Source: Glaciimonas immobilis (GTDB lineage: Bacteria > Pseudomonadota > Gammaproteobacteria > Burkholderiales > Burkholderiaceae_D). From it: 64,000 bases of DNA. Shown in pieces: positions 18,462 through 27,167 of the stretch; positions within the stretch are counted from its first letter, which is position 1; every line of letters begins with the position of its first letter. The notes beneath the pieces are model-generated. The model was not told the origin of the DNA and did not search any database. It saw only the letters and a list, made by a program, of their open reading frames with translations. The position numbers and the translations under genes were made by a program. Location of the stretch: the NCBI RefSeq assembly GCF_011947285.1, contig NZ_JAAOZT010000012.1:248001-312000 (forward strand), read 5' to 3'.

Positions 18462-19280
18462 TTAATCGATCAAGCTATCACCATCGTAAAACGGATATGG
18501 CCCGTCAAATTCACCGATATAGGCGGTGTGACTTATCAGGCCGGCATCTGCATCCAATACATGCAACTGAAACGCCGGTGGCTCCATAACAAAGCAAGAT
18601 TCAGCCTGCGGACTTAGATCCAGCGCCACCTGATGCGCAACCCCGGGGCAAGTTGAGGCGATGCTTCCGCCAAAGCGTACCTGAATAGCGCGGTGCAAGT
18701 GTCCGCACAGAATACGCTCTACCTGTGGATGCCGTTGCACCACGGCGGCCAACACCTGCGGTTCTGCTAAGCCAATTTTGTCCATATGGCCGATGCCGGT
18801 ATGAAACGGCGGATGATGCATGATGATGACGGTCGGCTTGTGCAGCTGCGCTGCCAGCACCTGATCAAGCCACACCAGGCTGTCGGCGGCCAAAGCGCCG
18901 CAGCTGGATTGCGGAATGACAGTGTCCAGCGCCACTATGCGCAGCGGATAATCATCAATCACGTACTCTATCCGCTCTTTGCTTTGCTGAAGATATGTGT
19001 GTTCGGGAAAGGCGTCTCTTAAATTACTGCGATCATCATGATTACCCGGAATCAGGTAAAACGGCATCTCCAGCGATTGCAGCAAATGGCGTAGGAATAC
19101 GTATTCTTCCGCCAGACCAAAATCTACAAGATCGCCAGTAATCACCATCGCATCGGGTCGCGGCCTGAGGGCGTTTACCTGCGCGACACAGCGCCGCAAA
19201 CTTTCTGCGGTATCGACGATGCGATACGATTTTTTGCCATGCGCCTTGATATGCAAATCGGAAATTTGACACAGTATCAT
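18462..19280 (-). CDS. Calcineurin-like metallophosphodiesterase
   Basis: This 272-residue cytoplasmic-type metallophosphoesterase carries all family motifs: ISDLHIKAHG, ITGDLVDFG, IPGNHDDRSNL, IIMHHPPFHTG and CGHLHRAIQ. The set resembles CpdA-type (3',5'-cAMP) and glycerophosphodiester phosphodiesterases. The start overlaps the end of the ABC ATPase gene by 4 bases. It is thus the last gene of the LacI-regulated importer operon and most likely acts on the imported compound. That makes a phosphodiester substrate plausible, but this is an inference from context. Confidence 0.85.
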   Translation of the reverse strand: MILCQISDLHIKAHGKKSYRIVDTAESLRRCVAQVNALRPRPDAMVITGDLVDFGLAEEYVFLRHLLQSLEMPFYLIPGNHDDRSNLRDAFPEHTYLQQSKERIEYVIDDYPLRIVALDTVIPQSSCGALAADSLVWLDQVLAAQLHKPTVIIMHHPPFHTGIGHMDKIGLAEPQVLAAVVQRHPQVERILCGHLHRAIQVRFGGSIASTCPGVAHQVALDLSPQAESCFVMEPPAFQLHVLDADAGLISHTAYIGEFDGPYPFYDGDSLID

Positions 19281-20338
19281 GCCGCCACCTCATCCTGAAA
19301 ATGCAACAATGCGTGTTCCGGGACGCGCAGCGCGATACGTTGTCCCACTTGCCAGGATGCGCTGCGGCCAGTATCAACGACCACCGCTTGCCCCGCACCA
19401 ACGTTGACGTGCAGGCGGGTGCGGTCACCCAAAAAGAAGGTTGAGAGAATCTCTCCGTGCATGTTCGCAGTGCCCATGCCATCGGCCACGACTTCAACGT
19501 CTTCCGGCCGGAACATCAGCGTGGCCTGACTGCCGGCGGCCGAGACGGCGTACGGTAGTTGTCCTCCGGAAAATCGTACCTGACCCCCCCCTGCGACGCC
19601 CGTCACGCGATTCATGGTGCCGATGAAATCGGCGACAAAATGGCTGACGGGACGATAGTAAATATCTTGCGGCGTGCCAATCTGCGCGATCTTGCCACGC
19701 TCCATGACCACCACGCGGTCACCCAATGCCATCGCCTCGCTCTGATCATGCGTCACATAAATCGTCGTAATGCCGAGCGTTCGCAGCAATTGATTAAGAT
19801 CGGCGCGCAGCGTTTCACGCAGCTTGGCATCCAGCGCCGTTAACGGCTCGTCCAACAATAATACCCGCGGCTCAACCGCCAGCGCACGCGCCAGAGCGAC
19901 ACGCTGCTTCTGACCGCCCGATAGCTGGTCGATACGGCGCTGGCCTAGTCCTTGCAGGTGCACCATCTCCAGCAAAGCATCGATTTTTTTGAGGCGCTGG
20001 GCGGCTGGAATTTTGCGGATCTTCAGGCCATAGGCAATGTTTTCTCCCACCGTCATGTTGGGAAACAACGCGTAATTTTGAAACACCATTCCAACGCCAC
20101 GCTTTTCTATCGGCAATCCGGTAACGTCTTCACCGTCGAACAAAACCTGCCCGCCAGCATCAGGAAATTCGAGACCGGCAATCAGGCGCAGAGTCGTCGT
20201 TTTTCCGCAGCCGGAGGGGCCCAGCAGCACCACGGTTTCACCGGGACGGATCGCCAACTCTATCGGCTGCAGCGCCTGCGCGCCGTTGGCGAAAGTTTTT
20301 CCGCACTGAATCAATTGGATGGAAACAGCATTCTTCAT
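19277..20338 (-). CDS. ABC importer ATP-binding protein (PotA/FbpC/PhnT type)
   Basis: This 353-residue ATPase has Walker A GPSGCGKTT, the Q-loop in VFQNYALFP, signature LSGGQKQRVALARAL, Walker B VLLLDEPLTALD and the H-loop TIYVTHDQSEA. A C-terminal TOBE-type domain (about 240-350) follows, as in polyamine, iron and 2-aminoethylphosphonate importers. The ATG at 20338 overlaps the permease stop by 4 bases and is preferred over upstream in-frame codons. It energises the two permeases encoded just upstream. Confidence 0.9.
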   Translation of the reverse strand: MKNAVSIQLIQCGKTFANGAQALQPIELAIRPGETVVLLGPSGCGKTTTLRLIAGLEFPDAGGQVLFDGEDVTGLPIEKRGVGMVFQNYALFPNMTVGENIAYGLKIRKIPAAQRLKKIDALLEMVHLQGLGQRRIDQLSGGQKQRVALARALAVEPRVLLLDEPLTALDAKLRETLRADLNQLLRTLGITTIYVTHDQSEAMALGDRVVVMERGKIAQIGTPQDIYYRPVSHFVADFIGTMNRVTGVAGGGQVRFSGGQLPYAVSAAGSQATLMFRPEDVEVVADGMGTANMHGEILSTFFLGDRTRLHVNVGAGQAVVVDTGRSASWQVGQRIALRVPEHALLHFQDEVAA

Positions 20339-21138
20339 AAACGGACTCTTGAGCGTGTGGTGTGCGTGACCCATTGCATGGCGATCAGCAACGGGATGAT
20401 CATCAGAAAGAAAATCAGCGTGTAAGCAGACCCGACTTCCAGCCGCATTGAGGCATAGCTATCGGCCAGTCCAACCGGCAGAGTCATAGTCAGCGGCGTG
20501 TGCAGCATCCAGGTGATGTTGAACTCGCCTATCGACAAGGTCACTACCATCAATGCGCCAGCAAGGATGCCAGAAAACACGTTGGGAATCACGATGCCAA
20601 AAAACCGCTGTAGTGGACCTGCACCAAGGCTGGCAGCGGCCTCCTCCAACACAGGCAGTTGCGCCGACTGCATGACCGCCAGCACCGGACGCACCATAAA
20701 CGGTAGCGTGAACATCACATGGCCGACCAGGATAAACAGCAAACTGCTGCGAAATTCACGATACTGGCCATAAGCCATGATCAACGCCAGTGCCGTCGCC
20801 AGTCCTGGCACCGCCACAGGCATCATCAGCAATTCTTCGATTGCCCGCGCCAGACGGCTGTTACCGCCCTTGTGACGTGCCAACATATAGGCCAGCGGCA
20901 CGCCCACCAGCGTGGTGACTACCAGACAAGCTAATGCGATAGCTATCGAGCGCCAGATGGTCACCTGATAGGTATCCCAAACCTGCACTATCCAGCGCGT
21001 AGTAAAACCGCTGGACCAGCCGATGAAAAAATTATCAGTAATCCCCGCCAGCATCGACAGGATGATCGGAATGATCAGGAAGGCGCATACCAGCAGTGTC
21101 AATCCAAGCTGGACATAAAAACGGAATGATTTATGCAT
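20335..21138 (-). CDS. ABC importer inner-membrane permease, second subunit
   Basis: This 267-residue permease has about six membrane segments and a binding-protein-dependent transport loop EEAAASLGAGPLQRFFGIVIPNV, which contacts the ATPase. It resembles PotC/PhnV-type permeases. It follows the first permease by 13 bases and overlaps the ATPase gene by 4. Confidence 0.88.
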   Translation of the reverse strand: MHKSFRFYVQLGLTLLVCAFLIIPIILSMLAGITDNFFIGWSSGFTTRWIVQVWDTYQVTIWRSIAIALACLVVTTLVGVPLAYMLARHKGGNSRLARAIEELLMMPVAVPGLATALALIMAYGQYREFRSSLLFILVGHVMFTLPFMVRPVLAVMQSAQLPVLEEAAASLGAGPLQRFFGIVIPNVFSGILAGALMVVTLSIGEFNITWMLHTPLTMTLPVGLADSYASMRLEVGSAYTLIFFLMIIPLLIAMQWVTHTTRSRVRL

Positions 21139-21151
21139 ATTCTCGCCTGTC

Positions 21152-22000
21152 CTAAGCCGCTGCAGCGGCTGTATTACCCGACCATGAACGGGCTAATGCA
21201 AGGACCAGCCAGGTCATCGCTCCCAGTACGATTGATAGTGCTGCGGCCATCGCAAAATTCGCGTAACTGGTAAATTCGTTATAGATCACCATCGGTAAAA
21301 CATCAATATTGGTGGCTAATGTGAAAGCCGTGCCGAAAGCGCCGACACTGGTGGCAAAGCAGATGGCTCCGGATGATATCAATGCCGGCGTCAAGGCGGG
21401 CAACACAACATTAGAAAATACCTGCAACGGATTTGCGCCTAGAGAGCGGGCTGCTTCTTCCAGGGCAGGGTCAAGTTTCTCTGCGGCGGCCATAACAGTG
21501 AGGATCACGCGGGGAATCGAAAAATACAGATATCCGAGGAATAAGCCGCCGAGAGAATAAGCAAAAACCCAGGCATCGCCGAACAACCAGTTGCTTACAC
21601 CACCAATCAAGCCTTGACGCCCTGCCAGCATAATCACCATAAAACCGACCACCACGCCGGGAAAAGCCAACGGGAAGGTCAGCATGGCAAGCAACAGCGA
21701 CTTTCCGGCAAAGCGGTTACGTTGCAAGAACAGGCCGACCAATACCGAAATCAACAACGTCGTTAAGGTCACCAATGCCGACAGCAGCAATGTTGCGATC
21801 AGACTCATCAAATAACGGTGATTGGTGACCACTGCCAAATAGGCGGCTGCCCCGGTGGGACCGCTGGCACCAACTGCCAGCAGACGGAGCATCGGTAGCA
21901 ACCAGAAGGCCAGGAATAACGTCATACCGGGCAACGCAAACCAGAGGTAGCGCTGGCGCTGAGACCGTGGTTTTGGTAGTTTAGGCAGCAAATTTGTCAC
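21152..22000 (-). CDS. ABC importer inner-membrane permease, first subunit
   Basis: This 282-residue permease has about six membrane segments. Its ATPase-contact loop LDPALEEAARSLGANPLQVFSNVVLPAL is close to the standard EAA motif. It resembles PotB/PhnU-type subunits. Its start overlaps the end of the solute-binding protein gene by 4 bases. Confidence 0.88.
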   Translation of the reverse strand: MTNLLPKLPKPRSQRQRYLWFALPGMTLFLAFWLLPMLRLLAVGASGPTGAAAYLAVVTNHRYLMSLIATLLLSALVTLTTLLISVLVGLFLQRNRFAGKSLLLAMLTFPLAFPGVVVGFMVIMLAGRQGLIGGVSNWLFGDAWVFAYSLGGLFLGYLYFSIPRVILTVMAAAEKLDPALEEAARSLGANPLQVFSNVVLPALTPALISSGAICFATSVGAFGTAFTLATNIDVLPMVIYNEFTSYANFAMAAALSIVLGAMTWLVLALARSWSGNTAAAAA

Positions 22001-23004
22001 CGAACTTCGGCCTGATAGCGTTCACTGAATGCCCGCTGCCCCTCAGCCATCTTGCTGTAATCGATCGATTTGGCACGCGCGTATTCTGCCGCGGGCAAAA
22101 AGTGCGCCTGCGCTTCTTTCGACATGGCGGAAGCACGTACCGGCCGCAGATAGGCATTGGCCCAGATAGCCTGTCCTTCATTAGACAGCAAAAAGTCCAG
22201 CACCTTCTTCGCGTTTGCCGGATTCGGGCCATTTTTTACGAGACTGACGACGTAGGGCACGCTCAACGTTCCTTCGCTTGGGATTACGAAAGCGACATTG
22301 GCTTTATCCTTGTATTTGGCCCGGTAAGCATCAAAATCGTAGCCAAACAAAATTGGGATTTCGCCCGATAGCAGACGCGCATACGAGGTCTGCTTAGGAA
22401 CGATGGGCTGGTTCTTTTGCAGGGCCTTCAAGAAGTTGATGCCCGGATTAAAGTTCTCTAGCGTACCGCCAAGAGCCTGGTTAATTGCCACCGCACCGAC
22501 ATAACCAACAAAGGCGCTGGCCGGATCAAGGTAACCGATCAGGCCTTTATATTCAGGCTTCAGCAAATCCTGCCAGGAACGTGGCACTGGCTTACCCTTG
22601 AGCGCATCGACGTTTACCATCAAACCCATGGTGCCGGAATGGATAGTGAACCAGTAACCGTCCGGGTCTTTCAGTTCATTTGGAATTTCGTTCCAGCCGA
22701 CTGGCTTATAAGGCGTAGTCACCTCTCTCTTTTTCGCTTCAATGCCGAAGGTCACGCCGACGTAGGTAAAATCGGCAACAGGGCTGGCCTTTTCAGCGAT
22801 GATCTGGGACAGCGACTGGCCACTGTTCTTGTTATCAGGCGGCACCGTAATGCCGGTCTTGTCCTTGATGGCCTTAATTTGCGTTGCCCAGTCTGCCCAC
22901 TCGGGCGGACAGTTGTAACAAATCGCATTTTGCGCGACGGCATGAGTGGATACGGCGAGAGCAAGGGCGGCGACCATCGCCTGGAAAACACGTGCTAAAC
23001 GCAT
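21997..23004 (-). CDS. ABC importer periplasmic solute-binding protein
   Basis: This 335-residue protein has a signal peptide (LALAVSTHAVAQNA, cut near residue 24). Its extracellular solute-binding fold resembles the family that includes iron-, polyamine-, thiamine- and 2-aminoethylphosphonate-binding proteins. An unusual CYNCP lies directly after the signal peptide; the pair of cysteines might form a disulfide. The gene lies 26 bases after the LacI gene and is the first importer gene. The substrate cannot be told from sequence; the linked metallophosphodiesterase favours an organophosphate. Confidence 0.82.
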   Translation of the reverse strand: MRLARVFQAMVAALALAVSTHAVAQNAICYNCPPEWADWATQIKAIKDKTGITVPPDNKNSGQSLSQIIAEKASPVADFTYVGVTFGIEAKKREVTTPYKPVGWNEIPNELKDPDGYWFTIHSGTMGLMVNVDALKGKPVPRSWQDLLKPEYKGLIGYLDPASAFVGYVGAVAINQALGGTLENFNPGINFLKALQKNQPIVPKQTSYARLLSGEIPILFGYDFDAYRAKYKDKANVAFVIPSEGTLSVPYVVSLVKNGPNPANAKKVLDFLLSNEGQAIWANAYLRPVRASAMSKEAQAHFLPAAEYARAKSIDYSKMAEGQRAFSERYQAEVR

Positions 23005-23030
23005 GCTGCTTCCTTTCTAGGTTGGCTGAA

Positions 23031-24110
23031 TCAAGGGAGAGTAGTAAAGAGTTGGATAACCGGCTGAACAAACGGCTTAACAAACGGCTGAACAAATGGT
23101 TTGACCGACCCGCCAAGGCGGACGGTGTGGGGCAAAATGTGTGTGGCTACAGAGGTCGGATGCCCTTCTTGTTGTTCTTCAATCGCGGTCACCAGCGTGC
23201 GCAGTGCAAGTGCGCCGATCTGCTCGGATGGTTGTTCGACGCTGCTTAACATCGGATCCATCAATTCGCCGAGCGGAATGCCGTCGAAGCCCATGACCGA
23301 GACATCATCCGGCACGCGTAAGCCTAGTACGCGCAAATCGCGCATCACGCTTAAAGCCAGCAGATCATTGGAACAAAACAGGGCGCTCGGCCGTTGCGAC
23401 GGATCACGGAAAGTTTGCAGGTAGTCAAAGTCGAGTGATGTGTAGGTATGGCGCGCCACTTCAATCGGTGCCAGCGGCTCCAGACCGTGCTGTTGCATGG
23501 CCTGGAGATAACCGTGATAGCGCTGCAAGGCACGATCGGATGCATGAAAGTGTCCTGCCAGCATCTGAATTTGGCGGTGGCCAAGCTCGATCAACTTTGA
23601 CACTGCATCATAGGCAGCCAGTTGATTGTCGACCGACACCGACGGCCGCACACTTTGTTGCGGCTGGTTGTACACCAGCACGTAGGGAATTTTTTCATGG
23701 TCAAGTAAATCCAGCGTAGTGCTGGCTTCGGCATCGGCGACCGTAAGAATGACGCCATCGACACGATGCGCTAATAGTAGTTCGACTGCCGCGGCTTCAT
23801 CTTGCTGGCGGTATTCCGTTGCAGTGACCATGACCGAATATTCGCGCTCGCGTGCAACGGTTTCCAGACCCTGCAGGCACTGCGCAAATACCGTATTGGA
23901 AAACGTCGGCAATACCACTCCCACCGTGCGCGAGCGCCCGGCACGTAGGTTACGCCCGCTAAAATTCGGTCGAAACGCGAGCGTCTTCATCGCCTGATAG
24001 ACCTTGCTGGCAGTATCGATGCCGACCGAATCCGGCTGGTTCATCAGACGCGATACGGTGGCGATCGACACGCCTGCTTGTAGAGCAACTTGCTTGATGG
24101 ATGGACGCAC
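23031..24110 (-). CDS. LacI-family transcriptional regulator
   Basis: This regulator has a classical LacI head, RPSIKQVALQAGVSIATVSRLMN, and a hinge with RPNFSGRNLRAGRS. A sugar-binding-protein-like effector domain follows (GVVLPTFSNTVFAQCLQGLE). I place the start at the GTG at 24110, giving MRPSIKQVA, the usual LacI N-terminus. The upstream ATG at 24152 would put a perfect palindromic operator inside the coding sequence. The C-terminus ends in an odd tail, VKPFVQPFVKPFVQPVIQLF, encoded by 12-base tandem repeats. It is the first gene of the importer operon and probably represses both itself and the importer. Confidence 0.85.
   Translation of the reverse strand: MRPSIKQVALQAGVSIATVSRLMNQPDSVGIDTASKVYQAMKTLAFRPNFSGRNLRAGRSRTVGVVLPTFSNTVFAQCLQGLETVAREREYSVMVTATEYRQQDEAAAVELLLAHRVDGVILTVADAEASTTLDLLDHEKIPYVLVYNQPQQSVRPSVSVDNQLAAYDAVSKLIELGHRQIQMLAGHFHASDRALQRYHGYLQAMQQHGLEPLAPIEVARHTYTSLDFDYLQTFRDPSQRPSALFCSNDLLALSVMRDLRVLGLRVPDDVSVMGFDGIPLGELMDPMLSSVEQPSEQIGALALRTLVTAIEEQQEGHPTSVATHILPHTVRLGGSVKPFVQPFVKPFVQPVIQLFTTLP
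23055..23102. repeat. 12-base tandem repeats in the 3' end of the LacI gene
   Basis: Four units related to AACAAACGGCTG occur back to back; the first, GATAACCGGCTG, is the most diverged. They are in frame and encode alternating KPFV and QPFV-like blocks in the C-terminal tail of the regulator. Change in copy number would lengthen or shorten the tail without a frameshift. Confidence 0.8.
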
Positions 24111-24120
24111 AATACAACCC

Positions 24121-24142
24121 AAGATGTAAACGTTTACATCTT
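24121..24142. promoter_or_regulatory. Palindromic LacI-type operator
   Basis: A perfect 22-base palindrome has the core GATGTAAACGTTTACATC, extended by AA and TT. The TGTAAACG/CGTTTACA half-sites with a central CG are characteristic of LacI/GalR operators. It lies just upstream of the proposed GTG start of the LacI gene, so autorepression and control of the whole importer operon are likely. Confidence 0.85.
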
Positions 24143-24236
24143 GCCGAGACATTGTTACCTGCTCATGACTGAACGATTAAAATAGAACTAATCGGCATCT
24201 CTATAAGGATCGTGGGACGGCAGCGGCGTCTACAGT

Positions 24237-25376
24237 TTACATTCCCGGTTTTAAAACCACCTTAGTCCATCCATCCTTGCGTGCGTCAAAATTTTTATAG
24301 GCCTTTGCGGCTTCCTCTAACGGCAATTCATGCGAAATGAGAAAGGACGGCGTCGCTTTACCCGCCGCAATTAACTTACATAGCTTGCGGTTGTAAGCCT
24401 TTACGTTGGCCTGACCAGTCGCTATATGTTGCCCCTTAAACCAGAACTGCCCCATATCGAAGGCAATTTTTCCTTCCCTGGCGAGCTTGTCGGCTGCGCC
24501 CGGGTCTTCCGGAATAAAAACGCCGACCACGCCAATGCCACCTGTAGCGCGCACGGTCTGCACCAGACTATTCATCGTCAGATTCGGCACCTCATGCCGT
24601 TTATGGTCGCAACATTGATAACCGACACATTCGCACCCGCGGTCAGCACCCATCCCGTCCGTCAACGCCAATACCTGCTCTATACCGGACCCGTCACTAT
24701 CATCGATTGGAATCGCCCCAATTTTTTCAGCAAGATCTAGTCGGTCCTTATGGATATCAACAACCATCACCTTGCTTGCGCCTTTAATGATTGATGAGTA
24801 GGCCGCCATCAGACCGACAGGTCCGGCGCCATACACAACCACTGAATCGCCCACCTGCACGCCGGCGAGTTCCGTGGCGTGATAGCCGGTGGGAAATATA
24901 TCTGACAGCATGACGTAATCATTTTCTTTTTCTTCGGCATCGGGCGGCAAAACAAGACAATTGAAATCGGCATAAGGAACGCGCAACAGTTCTGCCTGCC
25001 CTCCTTTATACGGCCCCATCCCTGCGAAGCCATACGCTGCCCCGGCAGAGCCAGGATTTGCGATCAAGCAATATCCGGTCAGTCCACGTTCACAGTTTTC
25101 GCAAAAACCACATCCAATGTTAAAGGGCATGCAGACGTGATCGCCCACTTTGATGCGCTCTACGGCACTACCGATTTCAATCACCACACCCAGGTTTTCA
25201 TGCCCAAAAATATTTCCCGGTTCGAAATTGGTCCTCCCTTCATACATATGAAGATCCGATCCGCAAATATTGGTGGTGGTAATTTTCACCAGCACATCGG
25301 TAGCTTTCTCAATCGTGGCATCAGGAACTTCTTTCACCTCGACATCGCGTGGACCTTTATAGATGACTGCTTTCAT
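24237..25376 (-). CDS. fdhA: Zinc alcohol dehydrogenase, glutathione-independent formaldehyde dehydrogenase type
   Basis: This 379-residue medium-chain zinc dehydrogenase has catalytic zinc ligands in NICGSDLHMYEGR (Cys) and GHENLG (His-Glu). The structural zinc loop is CGFCENCERGLTGYC, and the Rossmann motif VVVYGAGPVGLMAA. The extended length and sequences such as NPGSAGAAYGFAGMGPYKGGQAELLRVPYAD are those of the glutathione-independent formaldehyde dehydrogenase group, which oxidises or dismutates aldehydes with bound NAD. The gene stands alone. It is 126 bases from the LacI gene start, on the same strand and upstream of it, and seems unrelated to that operon. Confidence 0.88.
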   Translation of the reverse strand: MKAVIYKGPRDVEVKEVPDATIEKATDVLVKITTTNICGSDLHMYEGRTNFEPGNIFGHENLGVVIEIGSAVERIKVGDHVCMPFNIGCGFCENCERGLTGYCLIANPGSAGAAYGFAGMGPYKGGQAELLRVPYADFNCLVLPPDAEEKENDYVMLSDIFPTGYHATELAGVQVGDSVVVYGAGPVGLMAAYSSIIKGASKVMVVDIHKDRLDLAEKIGAIPIDDSDGSGIEQVLALTDGMGADRGCECVGYQCCDHKRHEVPNLTMNSLVQTVRATGGIGVVGVFIPEDPGAADKLAREGKIAFDMGQFWFKGQHIATGQANVKAYNRKLCKLIAAGKATPSFLISHELPLEEAAKAYKNFDARKDGWTKVVLKPGM

Positions 25377-25787
25377 AACGACTCCTTCTGTATGGTGGTC
25401 ACATCGGGGTTGCGGTTACTCCAGACACAAAAAAAGACGCCGCTCGCAAAAAACGTCTCTTGAGCTTACGCAACTAATACGTTTATCTTGCTACAGACAA
25501 CAGGTTAAATAACACGATAAACATTCAAAATTCGGCGCATTTACTGAGAATTTTTCAAAAAATGATTCTCTAAAACATTGCTAATATTTGCAGTAATAAA
25601 AAATATTTCTCAAGATTTGGTAGATAAAGTTATGAAAAAATAGTTCCGCACCAATTGCGGTCTTATTGCCGCGAACTCACCCAAAATTTAGCGTAACGGA
25701 AGGTAGACAGTCGTTTTACATCAACATCAAATGCGACAGACCGATTCGGTAATGCAGCCTTGAAGTAAACCGTTACAACTGCATCAA
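25377..25787. other. AT-rich intergenic region
   Basis: These 411 bases separate the dehydrogenase start from the stop of the beta-barrel gene. They are AT-rich in the middle. A short inverted repeat, GAGAAT/ATTCTC with a 13-base loop, occurs at 25546-25570. No convincing coding frame is seen. Confidence 0.5.
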
Positions 25788-26630
25788 TCAGAAGTGCGTA
25801 CCGACAATAAACTTCAGTACCCAGCGGTCCGCATCGTTGGTGAGACCTCGGCCTATACCGGCGTTAACATCAAATCCACCAACTTCCTGATCCAGCACCG
25901 CATACAATGTTTTGCTGTTTTTGTTGAGTGCCTGAGGATTACTCACAGGACCTAGTTCGTTGTATATTTCGAAGCCAATCTGCGTCTTTTCTGCCAAGCT
26001 ATACGCTACTTTTCCATCAAGCGACCCTACCACCGGGCCACCACCTTTTGATGGGCTCCAATCCAGATTTGGATTGATGGCCAATGTCCACGGACCTGTC
26101 CGATAACCCAAAATACCTTTTAACTGAGCATTCCAAGCCATTTCCGATACACGTAAATTAGTTTTCCCTGCTTCCAGATTAACGCCCCAAAAAAACCCCG
26201 TTGTTGCATCGTGAGGAGCGATGTACTTGATTCGGACCTTGCCACCTTCGTTGTGAGTCCCTCCCTGCGCATCACGCGTGGTCAGGACGTACAGGCCTAA
26301 TTCAATTGTTTTGGTCAGCCCATAATAAAATTCAGGCGTCAGACGGTACACATGGCGAGGAGGCAGCTCCCCCTTATAACCAGGTGTATCAGCCCCAGAA
26401 ATCACATAGTTGTTATGCACATCCAGACCGAACTGACCGGGACCACTCAAATCGTCCATGTAGACTTGAATTTCTTCTGGTGCAGCTTGGACCGGTAATG
26501 AACAACCCGCGCTCAACGCGAAGGTGCAACCTAGCAAACTACGCACAAACCGTGCGCGGGGACGACTTTTGGAAGTGCTTGGTTGAAACCCTGCAATTGA
26601 CCCTTGACGGTTTTTTTTGAAAGTTAACAT
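25788..26630 (-). CDS. Predicted outer-membrane beta-barrel protein
   Basis: This 280-residue protein has an extended signal region ending near SLPVQA-APE (about residue 50). The remainder alternates aromatic and polar residues, for example YRLTPEFYYGLTKTIELGLYVLTT and GFFWGVNLEAGKTNLRVSE. It ends in a terminal Phe (KFIVGTHF), as expected for an outer-membrane barrel. I recognise it only as a generic 'transporter/beta-barrel' hypothetical of Burkholderiales. It is a single gene, divergent from the second TonB locus. A ribosome binding site AAGGGA precedes the ATG. Confidence 0.65.
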   Translation of the reverse strand: MLTFKKNRQGSIAGFQPSTSKSRPRARFVRSLLGCTFALSAGCSLPVQAAPEEIQVYMDDLSGPGQFGLDVHNNYVISGADTPGYKGELPPRHVYRLTPEFYYGLTKTIELGLYVLTTRDAQGGTHNEGGKVRIKYIAPHDATTGFFWGVNLEAGKTNLRVSEMAWNAQLKGILGYRTGPWTLAINPNLDWSPSKGGGPVVGSLDGKVAYSLAEKTQIGFEIYNELGPVSNPQALNKNSKTLYAVLDQEVGGFDVNAGIGRGLTNDADRWVLKFIVGTHF

Positions 26631-27167
26631 TTTTTTCCCTTTTTAACGTCATGTTCTTTGGTTATGCCGAACTGAATGTGGCGGTGATGATAGTGCTGAT
26701 AGTGGTAAAAGTAACGCGAGTTACTTCAACACCATTGCCCATTACCCAGGTGCTCTGATGCAACAGAAAATAGCACTCACGCTTGAGACGGTGGCGCGCC
26801 AGTATATGCATAGGAATGGCGATAGCTTCCATTAAATTAATAAAAATAGCTGATAGTCCGGATCAATGAGAATGTGCGACTGAAAGTTGAAATTGCGTTT
26901 TTACAAAATGTTGTTCGAGGATTTTTCTGCGGTCAGGAATGCCGTAAAAACTTCCCTTTTTACCAGCATAAATAAGCGAGGGCGCGTGATCTTAGTACTG
27001 AATACTTATCCAATACTTAGCCAGCGATGATCGTGTTTGATTGCAACGGAATGTATAGCATTGTAATGCTCTGGTAACAAAACGCGTAGATATTGAGCAC
27101 TCTTTGCAATCCCCCACGTCCGGCGGGTTGCTGTAATAGTGATATCGAATTCGTTAAGGAATCTATA
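26631..27167. other. Divergent intergenic region before the second TonB locus
   Basis: This 537-base region must carry promoters for the barrel gene (minus) and the second TonB operon (plus). The frame open from 27093 into the receptor gene is judged an upstream extension. Apart from the inverted repeat at 26709-26726, I see no strong site and no clear Fur box. Confidence 0.5.
26709..26726. repeat. Perfect inverted repeat, possible operator
   Basis: AAGTAAC-gcga-GTTACTT is an 18-base perfect inverted repeat. It lies about 80 bases upstream of the barrel gene ATG and about 440 bases before the receptor gene. The size and position fit a repressor site for the barrel gene; the regulator is unknown. 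Confidence 0.4.

Noticed and set aside
25546-25570. Possible Fur-like site (GAGAAT/ATTCTC)
   Set aside because: Arms are only six bases with a 13-base gap, do not fit the Fur consensus and are not near a receptor start.
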